In this document: positions 63,368-64,000 of the stretch, in pieces
Position numbering within the stretch: the stretch's first letter is position 1
Layout of the letters: each line of letters opens with the position of its first letter
From: Kaistia algarum
Lineage (GTDB): Bacteria > Pseudomonadota > Alphaproteobacteria > Rhizobiales > Kaistiaceae
DNA: 64,000 bases
Reading direction: 5' to 3'
Assembly: GCF_026343945.1 (NCBI RefSeq)
Contig: NZ_JAPKNJ010000001.1
Coordinates: 806,001-870,000, forward strand
Position numbers and translations under genes: made by a program
Notes under the pieces: generated by a model
The model's database searches: none
Seen by the model: the letters and a program-made list of their open reading frames with translations, nothing else
Told to the model about the DNA's origin: nothing

Positions 63368-64000
63368 ATGACCAAATCGGGTATCGCTGGCAGGAATGAC
63401 GGGCGGATCGCCCTCTATCTGCTCGCCGCGCCGCTCGGCCTGTTGGCCGCGACGCTGATCCTGCCGATCGTCTCGGCGGTGAATATCTCGCTGCATGACA
63501 TCCGCGTCATCGGCTCGGACGGCCCCTTCTCCGGCGCCGACAATTACGTCGCCATCCTCTCCGATGCCGTCTTCTGGCGCTCGCTTGGCAACTCGGTCGT
63601 CTGGGTACTCGGCAATTCACTGGTCCAGACCGTGCTGGCGCTCACCGCCGCGCTGGTGCTCAACCAGAAATTCCCCGGCGTGAAGATCGCCCGGATCTGG
63701 ATCATCCTGACCTGGATCATCCCGACCGTGGTGGTGGTCATCATCTGGCGCTGGCTGCTGTCGCCCTCCGGCGGCATGATCAACCCGCTGCTGATCCAAC
63801 TCGGCATCATCGACCGCCCGGTCGGCTTCTTCGCCAATGGGCCGATGGCTTTCTCGACGCTGATCGCGATCAATTCCTGGCGCTGGTTCCCCTTCGTCGC
63901 CGTCATGCTGCTGGCCGCCCTGCAGCGCATCCCCGGCGATCTCTATGAGGCGGCGGCCGTCGATGGCGCCGGGCCGCTGCGGCGCTTCCGCGAGATCACC
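63368..64000 (+). CDS. Carbohydrate ABC importer, permease (cut by window edge)
   Basis: Partial gene with 211 codons inside the window. It is a MalF/UgpA-type inner-membrane permease: hydrophobic helices at about 15-38, 74-98, 108-130 and 158-182. It ends in EAAAVDGAGPLRRFREIT, the EAA loop that docks with the ATPase. It follows the binding protein gene by 68 bases. The remaining helix and the other importer genes lie beyond the window. Confidence 0.92.
   Translation, partial: MTKSGIAGRNDGRIALYLLAAPLGLLAATLILPIVSAVNISLHDIRVIGSDGPFSGADNYVAILSDAVFWRSLGNSVVWVLGNSLVQTVLALTAALVLNQKFPGVKIARIWIILTWIIPTVVVVIIWRWLLSPSGGMINPLLIQLGIIDRPVGFFANGPMAFSTLIAINSWRWFPFVAVMLLAALQRIPGDLYEAAAVDGAGPLRRFREIT

Overview
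The window is GC-rich, densely coded DNA with gene families and overlaps (TGATG, ATGA) typical of a free-living alphaproteobacterium. The fused TamA/TamB pair, FixK/FNR-type boxes before a cco cluster, sugar-ABC/LacI units and a MocE-type Rieske protein point to the order Hyphomicrobiales (Rhizobiales). Genus is not determinable by eye. I saw no rRNA, tRNA, CRISPR array, insertion sequence or integrase.

Layout. 1-5003: a two-component system divergent from a small Pro/Gly-rich exported protein, then a DUF1993 protein, a Tat-exported beta-carbonic anhydrase and soluble transhydrogenase SthA. 5004-5515: a long intergenic region holding a striking three-way-junction element. 5516-11778: tamA-tamB. 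11870-16031: a DUF779 protein and an acetaldehyde-type dehydrogenase with a sigma-54 promoter, divergent from an AcoR-type activator. 16018-27042: a nine-gene catabolic operon (dehydrogenase, TIM-barrel isomerase, sugar ABC importer, DUF4432 epimerase, SDR, CoA-transferase, enoyl-CoA hydratase) divergent from a LacI regulator with two palindromic operators. 27199-31490: an FtsK-type translocase lacking its membrane domain and an MHS-family symporter. 31553-35505: a second LacI regulator with palindromic operators, divergent from a MocD-MocE-reductase oxygenase set.

35496-42415 is a less GC-rich minus-strand island: a PLP aminotransferase, two paralogous glycosyltransferases with a coiled coil and a C-terminal membrane anchor, a protein with all hallmarks of a eukaryote-like protein arginine methyltransferase, a PurN-like formyltransferase and a FemAB/GNAT-like transferase. 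I regard this as the best candidate for an undescribed system, probably making and attaching an N-formylated amino sugar to a protein or envelope target.

42883-45306: glutaryl-CoA dehydrogenase and a class III CoA-transferase (glutarate use). 45282-48555: a small membrane protein, an ArsR/SRPBCC/VOC group and a membrane protein. 48655-59421: phosphoketolase divergent from complete ccoNOQP-ccoGHIS, with three FNR/FixK boxes tying phosphoketolase, the oxidase and its assembly genes to low oxygen. 59427-64000: a nitrilase-family amidohydrolase divergent from a HutC-type GntR regulator, a SIS-domain protein and the first genes of a carbohydrate ABC importer that runs off the window.
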